From Acidithiobacillus ferruginosus (GTDB lineage: Bacteria > Pseudomonadota > Gammaproteobacteria > Acidithiobacillales > Acidithiobacillaceae): a DNA stretch of 32,064 bases. Both the position numbers and the translations under genes were made by a program. Location of the stretch: positions 1 to 32,064 of the forward strand of contig NZ_JABBDR010000079.1 in NCBI RefSeq assembly GCF_018854495.1. Reading direction: 5' to 3'. The notes under the pieces were generated by a model. That model worked only from the letters and a program-made list of their open reading frames with translations. It did not search any database and had not been told where the DNA came from. This document shows, in pieces, positions 22,772 to 29,159 of this stretch (positions are counted from its first letter, which is position 1; each line of letters opens with the position of its first letter).

Positions 22772-24673
22772 ATGCGAGGGCTACGCAGGTTTCCGTGGGT
22801 CGTGGGCATGTTTCTGGGTGCCGTCCCCGCCATATCATTCGCCGCGGGTTCGGGATCGTTGAGTCAGGTACAAAGCCTTTTGCGAGGCAAAATTCTTCCC
22901 TGGCAAAGTGTCATGCAAACGGCGGCCACGGATCTGTTCTATGTCCTGGCGGCGGTCGAGTTCTCCGTCCTCTTTCTGAACCATGTCCTGCAAAAGCGTG
23001 GCCACGAAGATCTCTTTGCCGGTATCATCAAGAAGGTGGTGACGCTGGGGTTTTTTCTGACCCTGCTGGACAACTCCGGGACCTGGATTCCCGACATCAT
23101 CAATGGTCTGGCCGGTGGAGCGCACGCGCTTGGAGTGACGGCGGTGACGCCCGGGCAGATCGCGACGGAGGCGCTTCAGGCATTTCTCGGGATCGTGATG
23201 TCTCCAATAGCGGCCGCCACCCACAACCTGGGCAATACCTTCAGCGATATTTTCAGTGGTAACTTCTCTGCGGCTTTCTCTTCTGCGGCCAAAACGGTCG
23301 CCAGCAGCGATCCGGCATCGCTCCTGGTAGAGACCCTCCTGGCGGGAGTCATCGGCCTGCTGGCAGGACTGGGCATCCTGGTCATGGCCCTGGAGTTCCT
23401 GATGGTCCAGATCGAGAGCTATCTGGTGATCGCCCTGGGCGTGATCATGCTGGCCGGCGGCGGGCTGCGCTGGACGGCCAAGTATGTCGGCAGTTACTTC
23501 GATTACGCCATCAATGTGGGTGTTCGTCTTTTTATCCTGACCGCGTTGGCGTATCTGGTGACCTACAGTATCGTGCCGCTGATCAAGACGATCCTGGAGA
23601 ACGTCACCAATCCTCTCCAGGCGGGATTTGAGGTGCTCATTCTGGGCGCGGTCATCGCCCTGTTGCCCCGCAAGGCATCGAGTATCGCCAGTAGCCTCCT
23701 GTCCGGCAACTCATCGTTCTCCGGCGGAGAACTGGCTAAGGAGGGCGGGATGATCGCCGCTGGCACGGTAGCGGCTGGAGCGGGAGTGGCGGCCCTGGGC
23801 GTTGGCGCGGCCGGCGGCCTCGCCGCTGGTGGACTCTCCGCAGCTGCGGGTGCTGGAGGCGGTGCGGCCGGAGGCGCCGGCAGCCTTGCAGGCGGCAGCC
23901 TTGCAGGTGGCGGCCTTGCCGGAGCGGCGGGTGCGGGAGAGACCAGCGCGGCGGCTGGTGTGGCGGCCCCGGAAGCTGGAGCGATGTCCGCAGGTGGTGG
24001 TGCGAGTTCCGGCGCGGGCGCGGGGAACGCCGTCCAGGCCCCCAGCGCTGGCGGTTCGACGGGTGATGAGGCTCCACAGGCATCCAGGGCTGTGCAGGCT
24101 CCAGCGACCAGCACGCAATCCACTGGCCAGCAAAACCCATCCAAGGGTGTCGAGGCACCGATCCAGGAAGCTGGAAAGGAAGCGGGCCAGGATAAGCGGA
24201 ACGATCAGGAAATGAGCGCAAGCGAACCCTTCGCAGGGGGCGAACCCCATCCCGACGCGTCGCCCGTCCCGGTCAATGCCGTTCCGGCTCCGAGCGCGCC
24301 CGCTAGCGGCGGAACATCGGGACGTTCGGCCAGCCCGGCCCCGTCATCCAGCGCGGGTGCGGGAACTGCGGGAACGTCTCCAGGTGCCCCTGCATCTGTA
24401 GGCAACACACCAGCTTCGGCTGGTGGCGAAGCTCCGCACTCGGCCAGTAGCCCTCCGGCTCCGGCCCCGGCCGCTCCAGACACGCCAAGCGGCGGCGGTG
24501 CCACAATGGACGATGTGGTCGAGCAATTGAAGCAGATGCAGGGGCAAAAGTCACTGACGCGAAAGGCGGGAGATGCGTTCCTCGGGCACGCAAAAGATCA
24601 GGTTCTTAAACCGGAAGAATCGAAGGTTGGTGTAAGCAAAATACAGACGGATCATGGGAGAGATTTTGATTGA
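22772..24673 (+). CDS. trbL: TrbL, VirB6-type polytopic inner membrane protein
   Basis: This 633-residue protein has a signal peptide (VPAISFA), about five to six hydrophobic segments in the first 330 residues (for example VLAAVEFSVLFL, LLAGLGILVMALEFL and YLVIALGVIMLAGGGL), and a long Gly/Ala/Pro/Ser-rich C-terminal tail. VirB6/TrbL forms the inner-membrane part of the transfer channel. The tail is longer and of lower complexity than usual. A short inserted repeat (SLAGGSLAGGGLAG) lies near residue 371. TAAGGAG at 22755-22761 precedes ATG 22772 by 10 nt, just after trbK. Confidence 0.92.
   Translation: MRGLRRFPWVVGMFLGAVPAISFAAGSGSLSQVQSLLRGKILPWQSVMQTAATDLFYVLAAVEFSVLFLNHVLQKRGHEDLFAGIIKKVVTLGFFLTLLDNSGTWIPDIINGLAGGAHALGVTAVTPGQIATEALQAFLGIVMSPIAAATHNLGNTFSDIFSGNFSAAFSSAAKTVASSDPASLLVETLLAGVIGLLAGLGILVMALEFLMVQIESYLVIALGVIMLAGGGLRWTAKYVGSYFDYAINVGVRLFILTALAYLVTYSIVPLIKTILENVTNPLQAGFEVLILGAVIALLPRKASSIASSLLSGNSSFSGGELAKEGGMIAAGTVAAGAGVAALGVGAAGGLAAGGLSAAAGAGGGAAGGAGSLAGGSLAGGGLAGAAGAGETSAAAGVAAPEAGAMSAGGGASSGAGAGNAVQAPSAGGSTGDEAPQASRAVQAPATSTQSTGQQNPSKGVEAPIQEAGKEAGQDKRNDQEMSASEPFAGGEPHPDASPVPVNAVPAPSAPASGGTSGRSASPAPSSSAGAGTAGTSPGAPASVGNTPASAGGEAPHSASSPPAPAPAAPDTPSGGGATMDDVVEQLKQMQGQKSLTRKAGDAFLGHAKDQVLKPEESKVGVSKIQTDHGRDFD
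23882..23920 (+). repeat. Short intragenic palindromic repeats in trbL
   Basis: About three units of AGCCTTGCAGGCGGC type are read SLAGGSLAGGGLAG. The first 20 bases are identical to 6591-6610 and 21465-21484. Confidence 0.8.
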
Positions 24674-24696
24674 CAACCGGGGCTAACCGTTTTAGG

Positions 24697-24721
24697 TATA
24701 CCGTTCGTGTGGTAGCTACCC
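24697..24721 (+). promoter_or_regulatory. Degenerate promoter-motif-like pair
   Basis: TATACC at 24697-24702 is followed, about 20 bp on, by GCTACCC (24715-24721), similar in layout to the element motif but without its exact 11-mer. It lies before the small membrane protein gene at 24732. This may be a decayed copy or chance. Confidence 0.3.
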
Positions 24722-24731
24722 AGGGGAGCAG

Positions 24732-25055
24732 ATGACATTTCGCTATGATGCTTATGGCAACAGGGATTACTGCCTGGAAGAACAGGACCGGATACTAGAA
24801 AAGAATAATGCGCGTAGACGCAGCAAACCTACCAGTCCTGGTCTTATCAGCCCAGAGGTGGACAGGCGACTGTTCATGATCATGGCCGCGTCGGCGGTGA
24901 TTGTTATATTCCTCCCCTTCCTCCCGGCCTTCTTCCTTTGGCACAGAGTTGGGGGGATAGGGAAAGTGGGGCTGGTCCTGCTGGGGTTCTTCCTATGGTA
25001 TCCCTGGATCTTCGGCGTCGGGCTGTTGGCGCAATGGGCTGGAGGAGGCGCGTAG
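24732..25055 (+). CDS. Small membrane protein after trbL
   Basis: This 107-residue protein has a charged N-terminal half (CLEEQDRILEKNNARRRSK) and two hydrophobic segments (LFMIMAASAVIVIFLPFLPAF and VGLVLLGFFLWYPWIFGVGLL, quoted in parts). AGGGGAG lies just before ATG 24732. It is on the + strand after trbL, followed by the convergent hicAB module. No family recognised; it may be an accessory channel or exclusion factor. Confidence 0.65.
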   Translation: MTFRYDAYGNRDYCLEEQDRILEKNNARRRSKPTSPGLISPEVDRRLFMIMAASAVIVIFLPFLPAFFLWHRVGGIGKVGLVLLGFFLWYPWIFGVGLLAQWAGGGA

Positions 25056-25104
25056 GCCGCGGCGTCCCCTAGGGGCGGGAACCTGGGCCATCCCAGTCAG
25101 TTGG

Positions 25105-25437
25105 TCAAGAAGACCGGGCGGCGAGTTTGGCGCTTACCAAGCGATTCAGGCTCACGCGCTGCTCGGCGGCCTGGATCGCCAAGTCGCGGTGGACCTCTGG
25201 CGGAACACGGACGCGGAACTCACCGCTGTAGTGTTTTTCCGCCAGTGGAATGGGGATGGTTTCGCCGGCAGCCTCCATATCGGCGACCGCCTCAGACACC
25301 AAGCGACGCACGCCTTGCAGGGCCGCATCTGGGGACTCATCCAACCAAGACAACGAAGGAAATTCGGCGCACAGTCCGACATACTCGCCATCATCGGCGG
25401 ACCAGGTAACGCGATAGGTATAGTGGTCAGTCTGCAT
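25105..25437 (-). CDS. hicB: HicB antitoxin
   Basis: This 110-residue antitoxin has a partial RNase H-like fold (TYRVTWSADDGEYVGLCAEF, then PSLSWLDESPDAALQGVRRL) and a C-terminal ribbon-helix-helix (GEFRVRVPPEVHRDLAIQAA). It binds HicA and represses its own promoter. ATG at 25437 overlaps the hicA stop by 11 bp. It is the second gene of the - strand pair, in the usual hicA-hicB order. Confidence 0.9.
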   Translation of the reverse strand: MQTDHYTYRVTWSADDGEYVGLCAEFPSLSWLDESPDAALQGVRRLVSEAVADMEAAGETIPIPLAEKHYSGEFRVRVPPEVHRDLAIQAAEQRVSLNRLVSAKLAARSS

Positions 25438-25684
25438 TGTGCATACCCTCCAGTTTTTCGATGGCCAATAGCACCTGCCGGACTTGATAAGGTTTGGCAA
25501 GCCCTTTGGCGTTTTGAATGTTGATCCTGGGATCGCCCGCCCAGGGGGTCTTGAAAATGGCATGGCTGGTGCCATGCTGGCGCGGTTGCCCGAAGTATTC
25601 CTCGCACACCTTCCTGATGTCCGCAAACCGTACATTGGCCGGTTCGCGTCGCATCTGGTCAAGGATTTTTTTAACGGAAGCCAT
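25427..25684 (-). CDS. hicA: HicA mRNA interferase toxin
   Basis: This 85-residue toxin has the HicA double-stranded RNA-binding-like fold, with the active His in HGTSHAIFKTP and the conserved strand region RINIQNAKGLAKPYQVRQVL. HicA cleaves mRNA and is held inactive by HicB. ATG 25684 has no Shine-Dalgarno sequence and lies only about 14 nt after the predicted -10 on the - strand. The first gene of the operon, it is inserted between trbL and trbF with other cargo. Confidence 0.9.
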   Translation of the reverse strand: MASVKKILDQMRREPANVRFADIRKVCEEYFGQPRQHGTSHAIFKTPWAGDPRINIQNAKGLAKPYQVRQVLLAIEKLEGMHNAD

Positions 25685-25692
25685 GCAGGAAT

Positions 25693-25710
25693 GGTATCAT
25701 TATAGACACC
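25693..25710 (-). promoter_or_regulatory. hicAB promoter -10 within an operator palindrome
   Basis: On the - strand TATAAT (25699-25704) sits between GGTGTC and GATACC, an inverted repeat with one mismatch (arms 25705-25710 and 25693-25698). Binding of HicB there would cover the -10. I see no good -35, so the promoter may need a different upstream element. Confidence 0.55.
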
Positions 25711-25722
25711 ACTTGGCAATCG

Positions 25723-25866
25723 ATGTCTGGGCGTGGTCGCAATCCAACATCCCCCAATCATACTTACGAACTCGCCATCCCAGATGACGCTCCCGAGCGT
25801 GAGGACCTGCTGGCGGTATCAGAACAGATTCAGACTCGCCGGGCGGCGAGTAACGACTCTGGTTAA
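25723..25866 (+). CDS. Possible 47-residue small protein or gene remnant
   Basis: An open frame from ATG 25723 encodes 47 residues, with a protein-like composition in its second half (YELAIPDDAPEREDLLAVSE). It has no ribosome binding site. It lies between the divergent hicAB promoter and the antitoxin gene, and its stop overlaps that of the antitoxin on the other strand (TTAA, 25863-25866). It may be the tail of a gene broken when the toxin-antitoxin modules arrived. Confidence 0.3.
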   Translation: MSGRGRNPTSPNHTYELAIPDDAPEREDLLAVSEQIQTRRAASNDSG

Positions 25867-26183
25867 GCCCCTGTAGCCGATGGGTGACTGCTTGTGTGTG
25901 CTGGTTGGAAGGAAAGCCGCAGGCCGAGTGCCTGGGTTATTTTCAGTACCGTTACCAGGCTCGGGTTTCCTGTTCCGGAAAGGGCCTTGTCCAATCCTTG
26001 GCGGCTCATGCCTATGTCGCGGGCAAGCTGGCTGAGGTTGCGGGCGCGGGCAACGTCTCCCAGCGCTGCAAGAATCAACGCGGGGTCGCCATCATCCATC
26101 GCGGCATCGAGATAGTTCGCAATATCGTCCTCAGTCTTGAGGTAATTCACGGTGTCGTAGCGTCTGAATTGCACTTCCATCAT
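25863..26183 (-). CDS. HigA-like HTH antitoxin of the damaged module
   Basis: This roughly 106-residue antitoxin is related to the one at 13944-14243: NYLKTEDDIANYLDAAMDD, then the helix-turn-helix LSQLARDIGMSRQGLDKALS and GNPSLVTVLKITQALG. AAGGAG on the - strand (26189-26194) is properly spaced for ATG 26183 or 26180; I use 26183. It appears intact while its toxin is frameshifted, so it may persist as a stand-alone repressor or as an antidote against related toxins. Confidence 0.8.
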   Translation of the reverse strand: MMEVQFRRYDTVNYLKTEDDIANYLDAAMDDGDPALILAALGDVARARNLSQLARDIGMSRQGLDKALSGTGNPSLVTVLKITQALGLRLSFQPAHTSSHPSATGA

Positions 26184-26185
26184 CA

Positions 26186-26484
26186 TTACTCCTTCCATTG
26201 CGCTGCAATGGCTTTTGCCAAAGCAATGTCCCGTTCCTGGCTCCCCTCTTGTCTCCGCCGCACAGAAGCGCCACCACAACTGGTCCGCGCCTCATGAAAT
26301 AGGCGCGATAGCCAGGACCGTAGTCAATCCGCATTTCCGAGATGCCTTCACCTACAGGCTTCACGTCTCCAGGATTCCCAAGGCTCAACCGGCGCATCCG
26401 CACCTGAATCCTTGCGCGGTCTTGGTGGTCGCGCAGACCTTCGAGCCATTCTCTGAACACGTTGGTTTCTATGAGTTCAAGCAT
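26186..26484 (-). pseudogene. RelE/HigB-family toxin with frameshift near its C-terminus
   Basis: From ATG 26484 the frame reads as a normal killer protein (FREWLEGLRDHQDRARIQVR, then GDVKPVGEGISEMRIDYGPG and LLCGGDK). At about 26243-26252 the frame shifts. As read, it continues with unrelated residues to 26131. In another frame the expected ending SQERDIALAKAIAAQWKE appears and stops at 26186, one base overlapping the antitoxin ATG. A 2-bp insertion or 1-bp loss near AAGAGGGG explains this. The protein is probably inactive unless ribosomes slip at the G-run. Confidence 0.75.
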
Positions 26485-26487
26485 AAT

Positions 26488-26522
26488 ATGACAACCATAG
26501 TTGCCATACGCTCGCATGTCAA
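26488..26522 (-). promoter_or_regulatory. Promoter and operator of the damaged toxin-antitoxin module
   Basis: On the - strand, TTGACA (26517-26522) and TATGGT (26494-26499) are separated by 17 bp. The -10 lies within an inverted repeat, ATGACAAC (26488-26495) and GTTGCCAT (26500-26507), with one mismatch. The start codon at 26484 is about 9 nt past the -10, so the mRNA is almost leaderless. Confidence 0.65.
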
Positions 26523-26573
26523 CCGCAGTTGACAGATGTTGATCATGCCCCCGCGACCATCTCACCAGGCCCC

Positions 26574-26584
26574 GATCTATACCC
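26574..26584 (+). promoter_or_regulatory. Element promoter motif, copy 7
   Basis: GATCTATACCC lies at 26574-26584, 29 nt before GTG 26614. The upstream half-site is CATCTC at 26558, 20 bp before TATACC. The 30 nt from 26573 are identical to 28438-28467 before trbF. Confidence 0.75.
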
Positions 26585-26605
26585 TCTCAGGAATCATCTG
26601 AGGGG
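26583..26605 (+). promoter_or_regulatory. Leader hairpin containing the ribosome binding site
   Basis: CCTCTCAG (26583-26590) and CTGAGGGG (26598-26605) form an 8-bp stem with one G-T pair. The right arm is the likely ribosome binding site for GTG 26614. The stem is the counterpart of the one before trbF: an A-to-G change is absorbed as a wobble pair. Confidence 0.6.
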
Positions 26606-26613
26606 CCAGTTGC

Positions 26614-27528
26614 GTGTCCAGTTTCCCACTCCGCTGTACCATACTGGGGCAATTAGCCCTGGGTGCATGGTTGATTCTCGTCGGTATCGGAAATTGGGCA
26701 CATGCCCACTCTGCGCAGGTGCTGTCCTGGTATATTGCGTTCTTGCCCCTCCTGGTCTTCCTTGCCATTCTCTTTTTCTCGGACTGGCTTGGGGAGTACG
26801 TGATGGGTTCATGGGGCATCTGGGAAGCCCGCAGGGATCTCTCCCGTCTTGCGGATGATCTGGCTGTTCTGGAAGCGTGGCGTCTTGGTGGTGGACTCGG
26901 GGTTCGTGTCTTTCTGGTTTTGTTCTGGTTGGGCATATTCGCCCTGGCCGCTTTTGGTATCCTGTTTTTGTTCTCTGGAGTTTTTGCTTTTACCGGAACG
27001 CATGCCCCATGGCTGCATTCCACGGTGGAAACCGTACTCAACATTTTCCTGGCATGCCTCATCCTGATCTGGTCAGGATATGCTGCCTTCCTGCTGTTTT
27101 ACCGACGCAAATATCCGGGTCCACCCATTCCGGCGGATAGCGAGCCCAAGGTTGCATCCTTATCTGCCTGGCGAAAGGAAAGACTGCTGCGCAATAAGGA
27201 GGAAGCCATAGCCTTTCTTGCCCTGTTTCATGAGGCCTGTCCTGAGGTTGCCAAGCCAAGGGGATTCCCCTGGAAAATCCTGCTGTTCACCATCCCCGAA
27301 TTTTGCTGGCATTTCTATCGCTGGACCGGCGGCGAGGTCAGTCTTCCACAGGCAGCATCCGCCAGTATCGGATTGTTTGGTGCAGGAATGGTTTTCTTTA
27401 GCCTTTGGCGTATGGTCCCATGGGCTCTTGCCCAGACCAGTGCGCTCCTGCACCCGGAGCGCGTGTCCTGCTGCAAGTATCTGCCGATACTTCGTTTGCG
27501 AGAGTTGGCGGAGAAATTGGCTTCCTGA
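26614..27528 (+). CDS. Multi-pass membrane protein, cargo inside the trb cluster
   Basis: This 304-residue protein has about six hydrophobic segments (for example LGAWLILVGIGN, IAFLPLLVFLAILFF, VFLVLFWLGIFALAAFGILF, IFLACLILIWSGYAAFLLFY) separated by basic loops. GTG 26614 follows GAGGGG with an 8-nt spacer. It has its own promoter motif (copy 7). I recognise no family. Its position next to trbF and under the element promoter suggests a role in mating, exclusion or membrane organisation, but this is inference. Confidence 0.75.
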   Translation: MSSFPLRCTILGQLALGAWLILVGIGNWAHAHSAQVLSWYIAFLPLLVFLAILFFSDWLGEYVMGSWGIWEARRDLSRLADDLAVLEAWRLGGGLGVRVFLVLFWLGIFALAAFGILFLFSGVFAFTGTHAPWLHSTVETVLNIFLACLILIWSGYAAFLLFYRRKYPGPPIPADSEPKVASLSAWRKERLLRNKEEAIAFLALFHEACPEVAKPRGFPWKILLFTIPEFCWHFYRWTGGEVSLPQAASASIGLFGAGMVFFSLWRMVPWALAQTSALLHPERVSCCKYLPILRLRELAEKLAS

Positions 27529-27534
27529 ATCACG

Positions 27535-27571
27535 CCCCGGTTATCCCCCCAACCCTCGATCTATACCCTCT
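27535..27571 (+). repeat. 37-bp promoter repeat, left copy
   Basis: It contains promoter-motif copy 8 and 23 nt upstream. It matches 28416-28452 with two mismatches. The gene at 27593-28372 lies between the two copies. Confidence 0.9.
27542..27568 (+). promoter_or_regulatory. Element promoter motif, copy 8
   Basis: GATCTATACCC lies at 27558-27568, with TAT at 27542-27544, 20 bp before the TAT of the motif. There are 24 nt to ATG 27593, the shortest spacing of the nine. Confidence 0.75.
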
Positions 27572-27592
27572 GGAAAATCGCCTTGGACAATC

Positions 27593-28372
27593 ATGACGGG
27601 ACTGCATATCATTTTGAGCGCCTTGTTTTTCTTTCTGATGCTTGGGGGAATGTTCTGGATGGGGCAATTCATCTGGTTCCCTGGTGGTGAGAGTCTTCTG
27701 GGACTGCTTGTCCACGACGCGGAACCCCCAACCAAGGCGAACGAAGTCTGGGCGATGGATTTATACCAAGCAACCTTCTCTCCGGATTGCGGGGCACGCT
27801 GGGTTCAGTCTCTTATGGTTGGCGTTTCTTGGACATCGTGGATTTTCCTGCTGGTATTGGCCATGCTCGGTACTTTATCCGTTGCGGGTCTCCTGCCAAA
27901 AACGCCCATAACGTTCTGGCTTGTAATAAGTGATTTTTTACTCTGGACGATAACCATGGCACTGCTTCCGATTCTTCTGTTTGTGGAATTGGTGCTTCTG
28001 AACCGGAAAGGTGTGCTGCTGAATTTCCGTTCCCGGAAGGCTCGGTGGATAGACGGCCACCCTGCACCGAAAAACAGTTGGCCATCGGGAAAACTGCCTT
28101 GGTGGTTCTGGTTGGATAGCGGTGGGTTTGAAACGCTCTTGCGTATGACGGTTTTCCTAGGCGGTTTCCTGGCATCGATTGCAGCAATATTCTATTTTTC
28201 GCACGCGAGCGACCCTAAGGTGATCACCATAGAGGGTTTTTGGAGCGTTCTATCGCTCTGGGTGTTGGCCATAATATGGCTTACCATCCCCCTTACCATC
28301 TGGCTATCGCATCTTGACTGGACACATCGCAATCGCGAACTCCTGCTCTTGTGGGCGGGGAAGCAACGGTAG
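27593..28372 (+). CDS. Multi-pass membrane protein, cargo inside the trb cluster
   Basis: This 259-residue protein has about five to six hydrophobic segments (IILSALFFFLMLGGMFWMG, WIFLLVLAMLGTLSVAGLL, FWLVISDFLLWTITMALLPI and VFLGGFLASIAAIFYF). ATG 27593 has only a weak upstream GGA, so translation may be poor or depend on the leader. It has its own promoter-motif copy 8 and lies between 37-bp direct repeats. It does not look clearly homologous to the preceding membrane protein. Family unknown. Confidence 0.72.
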   Translation: MTGLHIILSALFFFLMLGGMFWMGQFIWFPGGESLLGLLVHDAEPPTKANEVWAMDLYQATFSPDCGARWVQSLMVGVSWTSWIFLLVLAMLGTLSVAGLLPKTPITFWLVISDFLLWTITMALLPILLFVELVLLNRKGVLLNFRSRKARWIDGHPAPKNSWPSGKLPWWFWLDSGGFETLLRMTVFLGGFLASIAAIFYFSHASDPKVITIEGFWSVLSLWVLAIIWLTIPLTIWLSHLDWTHRNRELLLLWAGKQR

Positions 28373-28415
28373 AAGCCATGATCCCTCGCTACCTGTAATT
28401 CGCCGGTCTCGCCCT

Positions 28416-28452
28416 CCCCGATTATCCCCCCAGCCCTCGATCTATACCCTCT
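28416..28452 (+). repeat. 37-bp promoter repeat, right copy
   Basis: It matches 27535-27571 with two mismatches and includes motif copy 9. Its 3' part also belongs to a 30-nt exact match with 26573-26602, so the trbF promoter is a mosaic of the two upstream ones. Confidence 0.9.
28423..28449 (+). promoter_or_regulatory. Element promoter motif, copy 9 (trbF)
   Basis: GATCTATACCC lies at 28439-28449, with TAT 20 bp upstream at 28423-28425. There are 29 nt to ATG 28479. It drives the second trb block, trbF to trbI. Confidence 0.75.
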
Positions 28453-28477
28453 CAGGAATCATCTGAGAGGGTTTTTT
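28447..28477 (+). terminator. Perfect hairpin plus T-run just before trbF
   Basis: CCCTCTCAG (28447-28455) and CTGAGAGGG (28463-28471) form a 9-bp perfect stem with a 7-nt loop, followed by six T (28472-28477), which is the form of an intrinsic terminator. It overlaps the promoter motif on its left and the likely ribosome binding site GAGAGGG on its right, and ends one base before the ATG. It could stop read-through from upstream genes, or control translation of trbF. Confidence 0.7.
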
Positions 28478-28478
28478 C

Positions 28479-29147
28479 ATGTCGAGCAATCCCGATTATC
28501 TGGCCGCCCGCCAGGAATGGCTTGAGCGCTACGGCTCCTACATCGCCCAGGCGCGGAACTGGCGCATCGCTGCCCTGTCGGCCATCGGCATTGCCGCCCT
28601 GTTTGGGGCGGGTATGGTGTACGAGGCAGACCGTGTCCATGTGGTGCCCTATGTCGTCGAAGTGGACAAACTGGGCAAGGCTGTGGAACTGGCGCAGGCC
28701 GTGCGGGCCGGTTCTTTCGCCCAGCCGGTGGTGCAGCACATCGTTTCCCGCTTCACCTGGCTCGCTTTCACGCGCAGCCCGGACAAGTTTGTGCAGAAGC
28801 ACTTCATCGATGAATCCTATCATTACATCGCATCGAGCGCGGAATCCTCGCTGGATGCCTTCTATGCGCAGCACAATCCCTACGCGGCCTATTCCAACAA
28901 GACGCAGGGCAACACGGTCACGATCCAGAGCGCCGTTCCCGTTGGGCAGGTGACGGGCAAGGGTGGCTCGTACATCGTCGATTTCCTGGTAAAGCACTAT
29001 GGCCCGCATGGCGGCGTGGATGGCGAGCAAAACTGGCAAGGCACGGTCACTTACGCGACGGTCCCGCCATCGAACAACCCCAATGTCCTGAAAGGCAATC
29101 CCTTCGGCATCTACATCACGCACTTTGCGTTCAGTCCGCAGGTGTAA
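28479..29147 (+). CDS. trbF: TrbF, VirB8-type channel protein
   Basis: This 222-residue bitopic inner membrane protein has a short cytoplasmic N-terminus (PDYLAARQEWLERYGSY), one hydrophobic segment (IAALSAIGIAALFGAGMVY) and a periplasmic NTF2-like domain, with VHVVPYVVEVDKLG typical of TrbF/VirB8. It links inner and outer membrane parts of the channel. The gene is preceded by motif copy 9 and the hairpin. trbG begins 12 nt after its stop. Confidence 0.93.
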   Translation: MSSNPDYLAARQEWLERYGSYIAQARNWRIAALSAIGIAALFGAGMVYEADRVHVVPYVVEVDKLGKAVELAQAVRAGSFAQPVVQHIVSRFTWLAFTRSPDKFVQKHFIDESYHYIASSAESSLDAFYAQHNPYAAYSNKTQGNTVTIQSAVPVGQVTGKGGSYIVDFLVKHYGPHGGVDGEQNWQGTVTYATVPPSNNPNVLKGNPFGIYITHFAFSPQV

Positions 29148-29159
29148 GGAGAAGATGAC

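Noticed and set aside
25066..25096. Possible terminators between the small membrane gene and hicB (CCCCTAGGGG; CTGGG/CCCAG)
   Set aside because: The first palindrome has no loop and the second stem is only 5 bp; neither is followed by a T-run.
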